Below are positions 54,286 through 62,900 of a stretch of DNA of 64,000 bases, one piece after another (position 1 is the first letter of the stretch; every line of letters begins with the position of its first letter). Origin of the DNA: Bog-257 sp963805985 (GTDB taxonomy: Bacteria; Acidobacteriota; Terriglobia; Terriglobales; Acidobacteriaceae); the NCBI GenBank assembly GCA_963805985.1, contig CAWDWG010000003.1, positions 186,001-250,000 of the forward strand. The letters are read 5' to 3'. The position numbers and the translations under genes were made by a program. Under the pieces are notes generated by a model. That model made no database searches and was not told the DNA's origin. It worked only from the letters and a program-made list of their open reading frames with translations.

Positions 54286-54393
54286 TGCCGCAGGCTGAAG
54301 CCGGCTCAGGCGTGAAATAGGGAGATAATCGGCACGACTGAAAGTCGTGCCCTGTTACAAGGCGTTCGCCAAGCGACTTTTTCGACGTCCTGT
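54286..54393. mobile_element. MITE-like copy, reversed, partial
   Basis: Read on the minus strand, it gives a degenerate end (CAGGACGTCGAAAAAGTC), GTAACAGGGCACGACTTTCA with its palindromic partner, and GAGCCGGCTTCAGCC. The order matches 13347-13487 and is closest to 21388-21500, including a similar variable stretch (TCGC, GCG, CTTGTAACA). Confidence 0.5.
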
Positions 54394-54418
54394 GAAAGTC
54401 GTGCCCTTCCTGATGTTC

Positions 54419-55597
54419 TCAATCGGCGGCGACCGCGCGCGTTTGAACGCTGTCACGCGCGGCGATCTCGAAGGCCTGACTGAGATCGTCGATCAGATCA
54501 TCCACATCTTCCACGCCCATTGAAATTCGCACCAAGTCAGCAGGAATGCTCTTCTGCTGGCGCAAATGCGCCGGGATGCTGGCGTGCGACATATAGTTGG
54601 GCAGGCTGATGGTGGAGTTGACTCCGCCGAAGCTGACCGTGATGTTGAAGAGTTTTGTCGTTTCAACGATTGCGCGAGAGAACTCCGGATCGCCGGTAAC
54701 GAAGCTGAGGACTGCGCCATCACCCGAAGCCTGGGCGCGATGAACGCGAAGCTGCGGTTCATCGGCGAGGCCGGGATAGTAGACGCGATCGACGCTCGGA
54801 TGGGCGTTGAGGAGCTCGGCAATTTTCTTTGCGTTCGACTGCTGGCGATCGAGACGGAGAGCGAGCGTCTTTGAACCTCGCAGCAAGAGGAAGCTGTCGA
54901 ACGGCGAGAGTGCAGCGCCTTCGCCGTTCTGGATGAGGTAGAGCTCGTTGCCGATCTCTTCGTCGTTGACGACGATGGCGCCGGCCATGACGTCGCTGTG
55001 GCCGCACAGGAACTTGGTTGCCGAATGCAGGACGATGTCAGCACCGAGTTCGAGCGGGCGCTGGAGATACGGCGACATGGTGCTGTTGTCGACGCAGAGA
55101 AGCAAGCCGTTGCGATGCGCGATGTCGGCGGCGGCGGCGATGTCGATGATCTGGAGTAGCGGGTTGGTCGGGGTCTCCAGATAGACGAGCTTGGTGTTCG
55201 GGGTGATCGCTGCGGCAACGGCGTCGAGGTTGCTGAAGTCGACGTAGCGAACGTTGATGCCGCGCTTGGCGAGGATGCGCGAGAAGAGGCGATAAGCGCC
55301 GCCGTAAAGATCGTCGCAGGCGAGGATTTCTTCGCCGGGCGAGACCAGACGAGTGACGGCGGTGATGGCGGCCAGACCGGTAGCGAAGCAGAATCCGCGC
55401 GAGCCGCTTTCGAGCGAGGCGATTTGTTTTTCGACGACGGCGCGCGTGGGATTGCCGCTGCGCGAGTAGTCGTATTCGCCGAACTCGGTCGCGTCGTCCT
55501 GACGGAAGGTCGCGGTCTGATAGATGGGCGTGTTGGCGGGCGTGAAGCGATCGCCAGGAGCGGGATTGAAAGTCAGAAGTCGAGTGGCGAATTTCAC
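54419..55597 (-). CDS. Cys/Met-metabolism PLP enzyme (cystathionine gamma-synthase/beta-lyase type), last gene of met operon
   Basis: The 392-residue PLP enzyme shows TPIYQTATFRQ, YDYSRSGNPTRAVVEKQIASLE, YLETPTNPLLQIIDI and the lysine site LHSATKFLCGHSDVMAG, in which the Lys binds PLP. Members make or split cystathionine or add sulfide to activated homoserine; sequence alone cannot decide. GTG 55597 overlaps the upstream stop (GTGA), and GGAGG lies six bases before it. With the first PLP gene of the operon it would cover two steps from homoserine to homocysteine. Confidence 0.88.
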   Translation of the reverse strand: MKFATRLLTFNPAPGDRFTPANTPIYQTATFRQDDATEFGEYDYSRSGNPTRAVVEKQIASLESGSRGFCFATGLAAITAVTRLVSPGEEILACDDLYGGAYRLFSRILAKRGINVRYVDFSNLDAVAAAITPNTKLVYLETPTNPLLQIIDIAAAADIAHRNGLLLCVDNSTMSPYLQRPLELGADIVLHSATKFLCGHSDVMAGAIVVNDEEIGNELYLIQNGEGAALSPFDSFLLLRGSKTLALRLDRQQSNAKKIAELLNAHPSVDRVYYPGLADEPQLRVHRAQASGDGAVLSFVTGDPEFSRAIVETTKLFNITVSFGGVNSTISLPNYMSHASIPAHLRQQKSIPADLVRISMGVEDVDDLIDDLSQAFEIAARDSVQTRAVAAD

Positions 55598-57372
55598 GCA
55601 GCACCTCCGAAGGCAGTTGTCGGTTGCCAGTTGTCAGTTGTCGGTTCAGGCAGATGGCGACCGATTAGAGCCGCTCGCGCGGCGGGGGCTTGATCAGCAG
55701 CCTGGTTCGTGGCTCGCAGCTCGCGGCTCAAATCAAACAGGTCGGCCATGACGGCTGCCGTTGTTGGCCAGCGGCCGGCGCCGCGGCCGGTCCAGACCTG
55801 TTGCGACTCGGAGCCGCCGGTGTCGATGAGTAGGCAATTTTCTTCGTTACGGATTTGCGCGAAGGGATGGGACGAGTCGACCAGCGTGGGCTTCACTTCG
55901 AGATGCACGCGACCGTCGGCGATCTGTGCGGTGCCGACCAGTCGAGCGCGGCCGCCGTCGCGTGCCGCTGACTGCACCCAAGCGGGATCGATGGCCTCGA
56001 TGCCGGTAGCGCTGACGTAGTGTGCATTGACGTCGGGAAAGGCGCGGCGAGCGAGGAGGCGAAGCTTGCACACGGTGTCGGAGCCGGAGACATCGGCGCG
56101 GGGATCCTGTTCGGCGAAGCCGTTGGCTTGCGCTTCGGCGACTGCCTGCGACCAGGAACATCCGGCGGCGAGGCGATCGAGGATGTAGTTGCAAGTTCCG
56201 TTGAGGACGCCGGAGAGCGAAACGATGCGGCCGTTGTCAGCCAAAGCCCGAACCGCTTCCAGCGCCGGAACTGCGCCGCCGACGGCTGCGGAGTAGCGCA
56301 GCGAGCGATGACCCTCAAGCTGAACGTCGTGAGCGAGCAGAAGCTTGTTCGCGGTGACGACCGGCTTGCCCGCGGCGAGTGCAGCTTTGACCAGGTCGCC
56401 GGCGGGATCGGTGCCGCCAATTAATTCGACCACGACATCGACATCGTCGATCGCGTCCCAACAATCGCGTGTGAGGAGATTGCCGGGAGCGTGATCGGAG
56501 TGCAGATCAGGACGGCGCACCGCGATACCGGTAACCTCGAAGAGTTCGGGATGCTTCGCCAGTTCCTGAAAGACGCCGAGGCCGACGGTGCCGAGTCCGA
56601 GCAGACCGATCTTCAGCGGAGCTTGCGAGGAACGTGGCGCCGAGAGCACCGAGTGATGGCTGCCGACGACGGTTGCGTAGTTTTCGCCGAGGGCGGCGAC
56701 TTCGAACGGAACGCTGGTCTTGCGTCCGAAGGCGATGGCTTTTTGCTGGACAATTTTGCCGCCGATGGCGAGCGCGTCGGAGAAGTTGATTTCGTCGAAA
56801 CGCTTCGCGTCGGAGCAGGCGGCGGGATCGCTGTCGTAGATGCCGTCGACGTCTTTGATGAGGCGGCAGCGCGCGCCGAGCTGCTTGGCGAGGAAGAGCG
56901 CGGAGAGATCGGAGCCGCCGCGTCCGAAGAGCGCGACACGGCCGAGACGATCGCGGGCGACGAAGCCGGGGATGACGGCGACGCGGCCGAGCTTGAAGAC
57001 GTTCTCGATGGCCAGGATGTCGGCGCTGACCGGCTCGGTGTCGTTCGAAGTGGTCTCGGCGATGAGTTGGATCTGGCTGGGATCGAGGACTTGCGCGGGA
57101 ATGCCGAAACGGTCGAGTTCGAGCGCGAGGAATGCCGTGGCAACTTCTTCGCCGGTGGCGACGACGCGCGCGATGGCTTCGGGGCAGGCGTCGCGATAAT
57201 CGGCGACCGCATCGAGTAGACGATCGGTTTCGCCGGCGAAGGCCGAGACTACAGCGACGACGCGATACTGGCGGCGAATCCAGCGGTAGATTTCGTGGAC
57301 GGCGCGCGGCAGTTCTTCGCGGGAGTGCAGAACCGAGCTTCCGAACTTGAGAACGATTACTTTGCGAGACAT
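55594..57372 (-). CDS. Fused aspartate kinase-homoserine dehydrogenase lacking ACT domains
   Basis: The protein carries out the first and third steps from aspartate to homoserine. Residues 1-245 are the kinase (KVIVLKFGSSVL, GRGGSDLSALFLAKQL, IKDVDGIYDSDP). Homoserine dehydrogenase begins at once with KIGLLGLGTVGLGVF near 255 and continues with VTANKLLLA and LNGTCNYILDRL. Typical fused ThrA proteins have about 820 residues with ACT regulatory domains between; here only 592 and no room for them, so feedback inhibition may be absent. The last 17 residues come from a CAGTTGTC simple repeat. The ATG overlaps the upstream gene by 16 bases, after GGAGG. Confidence 0.93.
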   Translation of the reverse strand: MSRKVIVLKFGSSVLHSREELPRAVHEIYRWIRRQYRVVAVVSAFAGETDRLLDAVADYRDACPEAIARVVATGEEVATAFLALELDRFGIPAQVLDPSQIQLIAETTSNDTEPVSADILAIENVFKLGRVAVIPGFVARDRLGRVALFGRGGSDLSALFLAKQLGARCRLIKDVDGIYDSDPAACSDAKRFDEINFSDALAIGGKIVQQKAIAFGRKTSVPFEVAALGENYATVVGSHHSVLSAPRSSQAPLKIGLLGLGTVGLGVFQELAKHPELFEVTGIAVRRPDLHSDHAPGNLLTRDCWDAIDDVDVVVELIGGTDPAGDLVKAALAAGKPVVTANKLLLAHDVQLEGHRSLRYSAAVGGAVPALEAVRALADNGRIVSLSGVLNGTCNYILDRLAAGCSWSQAVAEAQANGFAEQDPRADVSGSDTVCKLRLLARRAFPDVNAHYVSATGIEAIDPAWVQSAARDGGRARLVGTAQIADGRVHLEVKPTLVDSSHPFAQIRNEENCLLIDTGGSESQQVWTGRGAGRWPTTAAVMADLFDLSRELRATNQAADQAPAARAALIGRHLPEPTTDNWQPTTAFGGAA

Positions 57373-58565
57373 GGCTCAACCTCCTGCGTGGTGTCGGCAG
57401 CGACGGGGATTGCAGCGAGCGCGGTTTCGAGATCGGCGATGATGTCGGCAGGATTTTCCAAGCCGACCGAGAGCCGCACCAGACCGTCGGTGATGCCGGT
57501 GCGCTCGCGAATCTCGCGCGGGACGTCGCCGTGGGTCATCGAGACGGGATGAGTGATCAGCGTCTCAACCGCGCCGAGATTTTCGGCGAGCAGGCAGAGG
57601 CGAACCGTGTTCATCAGCCGAATGCCGGCGTCAGCGCCGCCCGTGAGTTCGAAGGCGAGCATGCCGCCGGGGAGCGATTGCTGTTTTTCGGCGAGTGCGA
57701 ACTGCGGAAAGCCGGCGAGGCCGGGATAGTAAACGCGGGCGACTTTGGGATGCTGCTCGAGCCATTCGGCGACTTTCTGCGCGTTGGCCGAATGCGCTTG
57801 CAGGCGCAGCGGAAGTGTCTTGAGTCCCCGCAGCGTGAGCCAGGACTCCTGCGGAGACTGGATACAGCCCAGTGTCTTGCGGACCAGGCGCAGACGCTCG
57901 AGCAAGACTTCGTCGCGCGTGGCGATGGAGCCGCCGACGGTGGAGTTGTGACCCTCGATGTACTTTGTGGTCGAGAGCAGCGTGATGTCGGCGCCGAGAT
58001 CGAGCGGACGCTGCAGGACTGGAGTCAGAAAGGTGTTATCGACGGCAAGCTTCACTCCGGCGGCGTGCGCGACGTTGGCGATGGCAGCGATGTCGGTCAG
58101 CTTGAGCGTGGGATTCGCCGGCGTCTCGATGAAGACGAGGCGCGTGTTGGGGCGAATCGCCTTGGCGACGGCGGTGGGGTCAGAGGTGTCGACGAAGGAC
58201 GCTTCGACGCGGAAGTTTTCCAGCACCTGCTGGAAGAGGCGGACGGTGCCGCCATAGACGACATCGGAGACGACGACGTGATCGCCGGATTTCAGGATCG
58301 CCAGGAAGAGCGTGGAGATCGCGGCCATGCCAGTGGCGAAGCAGACAGCTGGAGGCGTGTCTTCGAGCGCGCCGAGTGCGGCTTCGAGCGCGGAGACTGT
58401 CGGGTTCGCGGCGCGCGAATAGGTAAAGCCTTTGTGTACGCCGACGGCTTGCTGATGATAGGTGGTGGACTGATAGATGGGCGTGACGACCGCGCCGGTT
58501 GCGGGATCGGCGGTGAGGCCGCCGCGGATCGCGATGGTGGAGAACTGCTCAGGTGCGAATGACAT
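57357..58565 (-). CDS. Cys/Met-metabolism PLP enzyme (cystathionine gamma-synthase/sulfhydrylase type), first gene of met operon
   Basis: The 402-residue enzyme has TPIYQSTTYHQQ, FTYSRAANPTVSALEAAL, FIETPANPTLKLTDIA and the PLP lysine in LLSTTKYIEGHNSTVGG. This is the family of cystathionine gamma-synthase and O-acylhomoserine sulfhydrylase. It heads a three-gene operon with an AK-HSD and a second PLP enzyme. Its GGAG ribosome binding site (58572-58575) lies within a stem that the leader can form, and a Met-rich reading frame precedes it, so it is probably controlled by methionine supply. Confidence 0.9.
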   Translation of the reverse strand: MSFAPEQFSTIAIRGGLTADPATGAVVTPIYQSTTYHQQAVGVHKGFTYSRAANPTVSALEAALGALEDTPPAVCFATGMAAISTLFLAILKSGDHVVVSDVVYGGTVRLFQQVLENFRVEASFVDTSDPTAVAKAIRPNTRLVFIETPANPTLKLTDIAAIANVAHAAGVKLAVDNTFLTPVLQRPLDLGADITLLSTTKYIEGHNSTVGGSIATRDEVLLERLRLVRKTLGCIQSPQESWLTLRGLKTLPLRLQAHSANAQKVAEWLEQHPKVARVYYPGLAGFPQFALAEKQQSLPGGMLAFELTGGADAGIRLMNTVRLCLLAENLGAVETLITHPVSMTHGDVPREIRERTGITDGLVRLSVGLENPADIIADLETALAAIPVAADTTQEVEPCLAK

Positions 58566-58566
58566 C

Positions 58567-58648
58567 GAAAACTCCGAATCGAGAATTGCCCAGAAACAGC
58601 AACGCCGCCCTGTTTACCTAGGCGGCCGGTTTCACGATTGGAGTTTTC
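58567..58648 (-). promoter_or_regulatory. Leader stem that sequesters the met operon ribosome binding site
   Basis: On the plus strand, GAAAACTCCGAATCG at 58567-58581 is mirrored by CGATTGGAGTTTTC at 58635-58648, giving a 14-base-pair stem with one bulged base. In the transcript the second arm covers the GGAG site and runs to one base before the start codon. A smaller GCCGCC/GGCGGC hairpin lies in the loop. Opening or formation of this stem would control translation of the first gene. Confidence 0.55.
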
Positions 58649-58658
58649 TGTTGGGCTG

Positions 58659-58733
58659 TCAGGCTCCGATCATGGACACGGCACCGCCTAGGGTGCACAT
58701 GGCCATGGTCATTCGCTGAGCCGTTGACAACAT
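58659..58733 (-). CDS. Candidate Met-rich leader peptide of the met operon
   Basis: ATG 58733 opens a 24-codon frame with Met at positions 1, 8, 10, 12 and 21 and a Cys at 13 (core MTMAMC). It ends 11 bases before the first arm of the anti-Shine-Dalgarno stem. No ribosome binding site is visible; if transcription begins near the start codon, as the promoter spacing suggests, the frame could be read leaderless. An internal in-frame ATG at 58712 is an alternative. Ribosome stalling at Met codons could change the downstream folding. This is inference from sequence. Confidence 0.4.
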   Translation of the reverse strand: MLSTAQRMTMAMCTLGGAVSMIGA

Positions 58734-58739
58734 AGTGTG

Positions 58740-58769
58740 AAGGTAGCGGATGGGCCGCGCGTGTGTCAA
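58740..58769 (-). promoter_or_regulatory. Candidate met operon promoter
   Basis: On the minus strand a perfect -35 (TTGACA, 58764-58769) is followed after 18 bases by a weak -10 (TACCTT, 58740-58745). Initiation would fall close to the leader ATG at 58733. Confidence 0.45.
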
Positions 58770-58819
58770 GAGGTTCGGCGGATGGGAAGTACAACCAACG
58801 GGGCATTCGAGTTGCGCAG

Positions 58820-58965
58820 TCCCAGGTTAGCGTCCAAAAGATGGCCGCGAACCCTTCGGCAAGCTCAGGGCAGGCTCTGGGGCACCAGGCCCCGCCGCTC
58901 CGCGGCTCGAACCGCAGATCCCTCGGTCGGACTAAAGTCCTCGGTCGGGATGACAAAAAAAAAGA
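58820..58965. repeat. Repeat island: CCAGGTTAGCGTCCAAA copy 3 and GGGATCT unit
   Basis: CCCAGGTTAGCGTCCAAA with GATGGCCGCGAACC (from about 58821) matches the copies at 46152 and 53640. A CTTCGGCAAGCTCAGGG stretch interrupts it, followed by GCAGATCCCTCGGTCGGACT...GTCGGGATGAC (58915-58952). The gap 58770-59022 has no gene. Confidence 0.5.
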
Positions 58966-59022
58966 GAAGCGGGGGCGCTGGCCTTAAGGGCCGGCACTAC
59001 TCGGAGTCACATTTCGCTTTCG

Positions 59023-61080
59023 TTATGGTGCGCCGGAGACTTTCGCTTGAGGCGCGTCCTTGAATTCTTCGGCCATCCATTTTTCGAAGGCGTCCATATT
59101 CTGCGGACGGCCGAGGAAGTTCTTCACTAGATCGTTGGCTGACATGGATCCGCCGGGATCCAACACCTGGCGGCGATAGCGCATGGGAGTGTCGCCCGCG
59201 AGCAGGTTCTGCTGATCGAACTGCTGGTAGAAATCGAGAGCGATCACCTTGTCCCACATGTAGGTGTAGTAAGCGGAGGAGTAGCCGGCCAGGTGATTGA
59301 AGCTGGCATACAGGTGAGCGTCGGGAGGGATCGGGATGTAAGACGTGTAGTTCTGGAGAGCGTGAAAGGTTACTGAGTCGAGGTCGACATTCTTGGGATC
59401 GTCTTTGTAAATGTCGTAGGAGATGGCGGAATACGCATTCTGTCCGCTCACCCAATTGCCGCGGCCAAAGGCGGAGGCGCGATCCATGCGAATCACCAGC
59501 TCAGCAGGGATGGGCTCACCGGTTTTGTAGTTGCGCGCAAAGGAGGCCAGCACCTGCGGGCTGCGCATCCATTCCTCCAGCATCTGCGAAGGAGCTTCGA
59601 TGAAGTCGGCTTCCATGCTGATGCCGCTGATGCCCGCCCATTGCTGCTGTCCGCCGAGAATGTGGTGCATGAGGTGCCCGAACTCGTGGAAGAACGTGGT
59701 GGCGTCCTGGTATTCCATGAGTGCGGGATCGGTGGCCGTGGGTTTGGGAAAGTTGCAGACTAGAATCGCCTCCGGCAGTTGCTTGCCGCGAACTCCGTCG
59801 AGCACAGGCGACATCTGGGCGTGGCTGTACTTGCCGGGACGGGGATGCATGTCGAGATAGAAGCGGCCAATGGCCTTGCCGTTCTCCATCACGTCATAGG
59901 TTTCCACCGACGAGTCCCACACGGCGGAGTTCTGCTCCTGCTGGAAGGTAACGTGGAAGAGCGCGGCCGCGGTGCTCATGATGCCCTGCTTGACTTCGGC
60001 ATAGGGCAGGTAGGGGCGCACGCTTTCGGAGTTGAAGTCGTACTGCGAGCGGCGAACCAACTCCGAGATGTAGCGTGACTGATAGGCGTAAATCTCTTTC
60101 GCCTGGGGATCGGTCTTGCGCTTTTCCGCCAATTGCATCTGGAACTCGCGCTGCGCGATAGGGCGAGCGGCGGTGTCGACGTCGGAGATGAACTTGGCGA
60201 TGTTGCTGCCCTTCTGGATCATCTTGTCGGCTGCGTTGTAATCCGCCCAGGAGGGATAGCCGATCAGCAGAGCGATCTGATAGCGGCGCTGCATCATGTC
60301 CTGGAGAACGGCGCGATTCTTGGGGTAGGCGCGGTCGTCAAACGCTTCCCAGAGGTCGTGGCGAAGCTGATCGCTCTTGGCGTAGGTCATGATCGGCACA
60401 AGGTCGGGATAGTTGGTGGTGACCTTGATTTTGCCGTCGGGACCGGGCTTGTGGTTGTCGATGAAATCCTGCGGCAGCCCGTCGAGTTGGGAGACGCTGG
60501 CGAGCTCGATGGTTTTCTGATCGTCGGAGATGTTGCGATCGAAGGCCGACTGATCGTCGGTGAGCTGGTCCTGGAGCTTCTTCAGCTTGGCGCGAGTGGC
60601 GTCATCTTTGTCGACGCCGGCGAGGCGGAACTCAAGCAGCTGGCGCTGAACGTAGTACCTGGTGGCCGGATCGGCCTTGGAGACGTCGAGCGAGCTCAGC
60701 GCGTGATAGACATCCTGGTTCAGCGAGAGCGCCGTGATCGCGCTGCTGGCCTTGGTGGTCATCGCGGTGGCGTGGTCGCGATAGGCGGCATCGGGATGAA
60801 CCTGCTGCATCAGAGTGGAAAAATACGCCGTGGCATTCAGCTGCCGGATCGCTTCGTCGTAGGGCTCCAGCGTGTTCGCGATGGTTCGCGTGCCTTTGAC
60901 GGCGACGATCTGATCGATGGACTTCTGGGCCGCGGCCAGGCGGGCGTTTTCCATCTTCTCGAAGGCGGCGATGTCGGGCTTGCCGGCGTAGACGGTGGGC
61001 TGAGTCTTCAGATCCTGAGCGGCGGCGGTGGCAAGCAGCAGGATTGCGATGACGCTGGTACGGCCAAGTCTGATCGGCAT
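59023..61080 (-). CDS. Exported M3-family zinc metallopeptidase (peptidyl-dipeptidase Dcp-like)
   Basis: From ATG 61080 the 685-residue protein has a signal peptide (VIAILLLATAAAQ) and the M3 zinc site ATTFFHEFGHLMHHIL, with the third ligand in SMEADFIEAPSQMLEEW. The upstream helical half (TLEPYDEAIRQLN and so on) and the C-terminal NHLAGYSSAYYTYMWDKVIALDF match oligopeptidase A/Dcp-type enzymes, which digest oligopeptides, here probably in the periplasm. AAAGG precedes the ATG. The longer frame to 61245 runs into repeat-like DNA. Confidence 0.92.
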   Translation of the reverse strand: MPIRLGRTSVIAILLLATAAAQDLKTQPTVYAGKPDIAAFEKMENARLAAAQKSIDQIVAVKGTRTIANTLEPYDEAIRQLNATAYFSTLMQQVHPDAAYRDHATAMTTKASSAITALSLNQDVYHALSSLDVSKADPATRYYVQRQLLEFRLAGVDKDDATRAKLKKLQDQLTDDQSAFDRNISDDQKTIELASVSQLDGLPQDFIDNHKPGPDGKIKVTTNYPDLVPIMTYAKSDQLRHDLWEAFDDRAYPKNRAVLQDMMQRRYQIALLIGYPSWADYNAADKMIQKGSNIAKFISDVDTAARPIAQREFQMQLAEKRKTDPQAKEIYAYQSRYISELVRRSQYDFNSESVRPYLPYAEVKQGIMSTAAALFHVTFQQEQNSAVWDSSVETYDVMENGKAIGRFYLDMHPRPGKYSHAQMSPVLDGVRGKQLPEAILVCNFPKPTATDPALMEYQDATTFFHEFGHLMHHILGGQQQWAGISGISMEADFIEAPSQMLEEWMRSPQVLASFARNYKTGEPIPAELVIRMDRASAFGRGNWVSGQNAYSAISYDIYKDDPKNVDLDSVTFHALQNYTSYIPIPPDAHLYASFNHLAGYSSAYYTYMWDKVIALDFYQQFDQQNLLAGDTPMRYRRQVLDPGGSMSANDLVKNFLGRPQNMDAFEKWMAEEFKDAPQAKVSGAP

Positions 61081-61189
61081 GATGGCCTTTCGTGATTTCA
61101 GTGGCGTTTTTCCGGGCTCCGGCGGGGGCTGGCCGTAGCAGTTCAGCAGCGAAATCTTACGCTGGTTGGCGCATCTTCCACAACAGGAA

Positions 61190-61592
61190 CGGGATAAAGG
61201 CGCGTTCGAGACGGATGTGCCGCCCCTGAAGGGGCTCGGCTTCATAAGGGTCGGCTACCCAGCGCTGAACAGCCCCAATCCGCGCAACCCCGGCGCGGAT
61301 TGGGGACCCCCGTTCGCGCTGGGCTATCTTCTTTCTGTCTCGCTACGCGAGACTCGGGCATTAGCGGCGCGGACTTGTTTGCTTCTACCGCGTCTACGCC
61401 GGTCAACGCTGTGAAGCCAACTTGCATCCAACTCGGGCGAGAGGTTCCTGTTGAGCACGTCCGCGAAGGAGCGGGTGAGGGACTGCGATTCGTGCGGGTT
61501 GTGCCGCCGGCTGAAGCCGGTTCAGGCAAGGAAATAAACGGCTTATCGGCACGACTGAAGTCGTGCCCTGTTACGAACCGGTCGTGGGACAG
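61190..61592. repeat. Repeat island with perfect 13-bp hairpin and a reversed MITE-like copy
   Basis: The 523-base gap 61081-61603 holds CCCCAATCCGCGC (61273-61285) paired perfectly with GCGCGGATTGGGG (61293-61305), and at 61500-61592 a reversed copy of the MITE-like family: GCCGGCTGAAGCCGG, GGCTTATCGGCACGACTGAA, then CCTGTTACGAACCGGTCGTG. The last stretch is nearly identical, in reverse, to 13368-13422. The element ends eleven bases before the next gene start. Confidence 0.6.
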
Positions 61593-61603
61593 GTCAGGAG
61601 CAA

Positions 61604-62641
61604 ATGACAGTGGTGATCAGACGAAGTGCGCTTATCGTGGGGGCCGTGGTGCTGGCATTCCTCATCGGCGCCAAGGCGCAGCAGACGACCTTGCCTCAGC
61701 CCAACGCAAGCCATCCGTCGCAGCCGGCCGCGTCGTCGAATGGGCAGGGCACGGTGGGCTCGGAAATGCCGCCCGCAGCCGGCTCCGCGACAAACACGTC
61801 AGTGGCACCCAGCGGATCGGTGAACTCGACCGGCAGTAACTCAACCGCTGCCGAGGACAATCCATACGATCCGCTGCTCGAGCCTCCGCCGCTGCCCAAG
61901 GGCAAGCCGACGCTGATTGGTGGCTTGGCGACCAGCGTGGATCACGTTCGCAATCGCCTGACGGTGCAGCCGTTCGGCAAGGGCGAGAAGGTGAAGGTGT
62001 TTGTCGATGAGCGCTCGCATATCTATCGCAATGGCGTGGAGACGACGGTACTCGGCATTCACAAAGGCGACCGCGTGTATGTCGATACCATGCTCGATCA
62101 CGACAAGGTCTTCGCCAAGAATGTGCGCGTGATTACCGAGACCGGTCTGGCCGAGGTGCGCGGGCAGGTAATCGGCAGCAATCCGGAGAAGGGAACGATC
62201 AGCGTGCGCGATCAGCTCTCGGCGAAGCCGGTGACGTTCTCGGTGAGCGGCGCGACGAGGTATAGCTCATCGAAGGGTGCGGCGACCGCGAGCGATGTGC
62301 AGCCGGGCGCGCTGATTAACGTGCACTTCTCGCCGCGCGCCGACAACCGCGACGTGGCGCAGGAAGTGATGGTGCTGGCCAAGCCGGGCGACAACTACAT
62401 CTTCTCCGGTACGGTGACCAATCTCGACATGCGAACCAGCACGTTCTTTGTCGACAACCAGGCCGACGAGCAGAGCTACGAAGTGCATTTCAGTCCGACG
62501 GTGATGGCCGATGCGCGGTCGTTGAAGATCGGACAGGAAGTGACCGCGCGCGCCGTCTTCGATGGCAAGAAGTATCAGGCGACCAACATCCGCGTGGACA
62601 AGGGGAACGAGCAGGAAGGGCAGGAGTCGAAGGCGCAATAG
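61604..62641 (+). CDS. Exported DUF5666-like repeat protein
   Basis: The 345-residue protein has a signal peptide (LIVGAVVLAFLIGAKAQ), a Ser/Thr/Pro-rich linker (about 30-95), then three beta-rich units, each with a V-x-V pattern: SVDHVRNRLTVQPFGKGEKVKVFVD, GQVIGSNPEKGTISVRDQLS and SGTVTNLDMRTSTFFVDNQ. This is the DUF5666-type OB-like repeat of exported or periplasmic proteins. The function is unknown. Confidence 0.7.
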   Translation: MTVVIRRSALIVGAVVLAFLIGAKAQQTTLPQPNASHPSQPAASSNGQGTVGSEMPPAAGSATNTSVAPSGSVNSTGSNSTAAEDNPYDPLLEPPPLPKGKPTLIGGLATSVDHVRNRLTVQPFGKGEKVKVFVDERSHIYRNGVETTVLGIHKGDRVYVDTMLDHDKVFAKNVRVITETGLAEVRGQVIGSNPEKGTISVRDQLSAKPVTFSVSGATRYSSSKGAATASDVQPGALINVHFSPRADNRDVAQEVMVLAKPGDNYIFSGTVTNLDMRTSTFFVDNQADEQSYEVHFSPTVMADARSLKIGQEVTARAVFDGKKYQATNIRVDKGNEQEGQESKAQ

Positions 62642-62687
62642 GGATTTAGGCTTGCTCCTGGCTCAGTTTTTCCGTACTCTCGACTCC

Positions 62688-62900
62688 ATGGAAGTGCATT
62701 TCACGCCCGAGCAGGAAGCGCAGTTGGCTCAGATCGCGAGCCACGAAGGCATCGACGTCGAGCAATTGGTGAAGGATGCCGCGTTGCGGATACTTGAGAA
62801 ATCACCGCGGCAGCCTGCTAACGGCTCAGAACTGCCCAGGCTGCGTCTGGGACCAGTGAGTTCGCTGCATCGGCGAGACCTTTATAACGATGTCGGTTGA
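62688..62900 (+). CDS. VapB-like antitoxin (MEVHF type)
   Basis: The 70-residue product starts MEVHFTPEQEAQLAQIAS and ends with LPRLRLGPVSSLHRRDLYNDVG-like sequence in which SLHRRDLYND is the usual toxin-binding tail of VapB partners of PIN toxins. The N-terminal half matches the antitoxin at 8219. It overlaps the PIN gene by 11 bases, a typical arrangement. Confidence 0.8.
   Translation: MEVHFTPEQEAQLAQIASHEGIDVEQLVKDAALRILEKSPRQPANGSELPRLRLGPVSSLHRRDLYNDVG

Noticed and set aside
58566..58760. SAM riboswitch upstream of the met operon
   Set aside because: None of the recognisable core words or helices of SAM-I, SAM-II or SAM-IV types could be found by eye; the Met-rich frame and stem explain the leader better. 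A covariance search would be decisive.
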